Source: Glandiceps talaboti
Lineage: Eukaryota > Hemichordata > Enteropneusta > Spengelidae
Direction of reading: 5' to 3'
Assembly (NCBI RefSeq): GCF_964340395.1
Contig: NC_135568.1
Span: 8,511,280 to 8,573,279, forward strand
Length of the DNA stretch: 62,000 nucleotides
Positions 61,937 to 62,000 of this stretch are shown here, piece by piece; the first letter of the stretch is position 1; every line of letters starts with the position of its first letter. Under the pieces are notes generated by a model. That model had not been told where the DNA came from. It ran no database searches and saw only the letters and a program-made list of their open reading frames with translations. The position numbers and the translations under genes are program-made.

Positions 61937-62000
61937 CCACTGTATTAGTGATAGTGACAATGCAATGTGAGAATTGTTTAAAGAAGAGGCGAGTTTACTT
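61937..62000. repeat. Diverged copy of the end of ALDH exon 11
   Basis: CCACTGTATT...GTGACAAT...AAAGAAGAGGCGAGTT repeats 61798-61860 at an offset of about 139 bases with several changes; the donor GTGAGT has become GCGAGT. It may continue past the window edge. Confidence 0.75.

Noticed and set aside
1-62000. CRISPR arrays, operons or phage-like features
   Set aside because: Direct repeats here are minisatellites in spliced eukaryotic genes; no cas-like or prokaryotic genes are present.

Overview
This is a 62 kb window of AT-rich, intron-rich animal DNA. Every real gene is split into small exons by GT-AG introns, the intergenic and intronic DNA is packed with microsatellites, minisatellites and short inverted-repeat elements, and one assembly gap (200 N) is present. 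The gene set (tubulin polyglutamylase subunit, JmjC oxygenase, KMT5A-type SET protein, secreted collagen-C1q protein, class 1/2 aldehyde dehydrogenase) and a SINE resembling the Deu-domain type suggest a marine invertebrate, most likely an invertebrate deuterostome (hemichordate or lancelet-like). The species cannot be fixed from the sequence alone.

Layout. (1) 806-4189, minus strand: the 5' half of TPGS1 (four exons, continuing off the left edge). (2) 4190-4436: a compact divergent promoter with two oppositely oriented CCAAT boxes. (3) 4437-45392, plus strand: a nine-exon, 512-residue JmjC oxygenase with an N-terminal signal peptide, degenerate EF-hand-like loops and a C-terminal HDEL, so probably a resident of the endoplasmic reticulum lumen. 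(4) Its third intron (28.8 kb) contains a complete same-strand gene, 12679-28183: a SET-domain methyltransferase of the KMT5A type, with a SUMO-interaction-like motif, one C2H2 finger and a basic C-terminal module. (5) Its seventh intron contains an antisense two-exon gene, 39681-41273: a secreted protein with about 40 collagen triplets and a C1q domain. (6) 45653-49341 is intergenic. (7) 49342-61847, plus strand: eleven exons of an ALDH2-like dehydrogenase, running off the right edge.

The genes do not form an obvious pathway; the relationships are architectural (head-to-head promoter, nested genes). The most unusual signals are structural. At least four foldback elements share TAG...CTA ends and 9-bp target duplications although their arms are unrelated in sequence. 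A further element inserted exactly across a 3' splice site and duplicated it. There is a recurrent pattern in both large genes of tandem duplications that straddle the end of an exon and its splice donor. A possible poison exon lies just upstream of JmjC exon 4, and a reading-phase break next to the N gap suggests a missing SET-gene exon.
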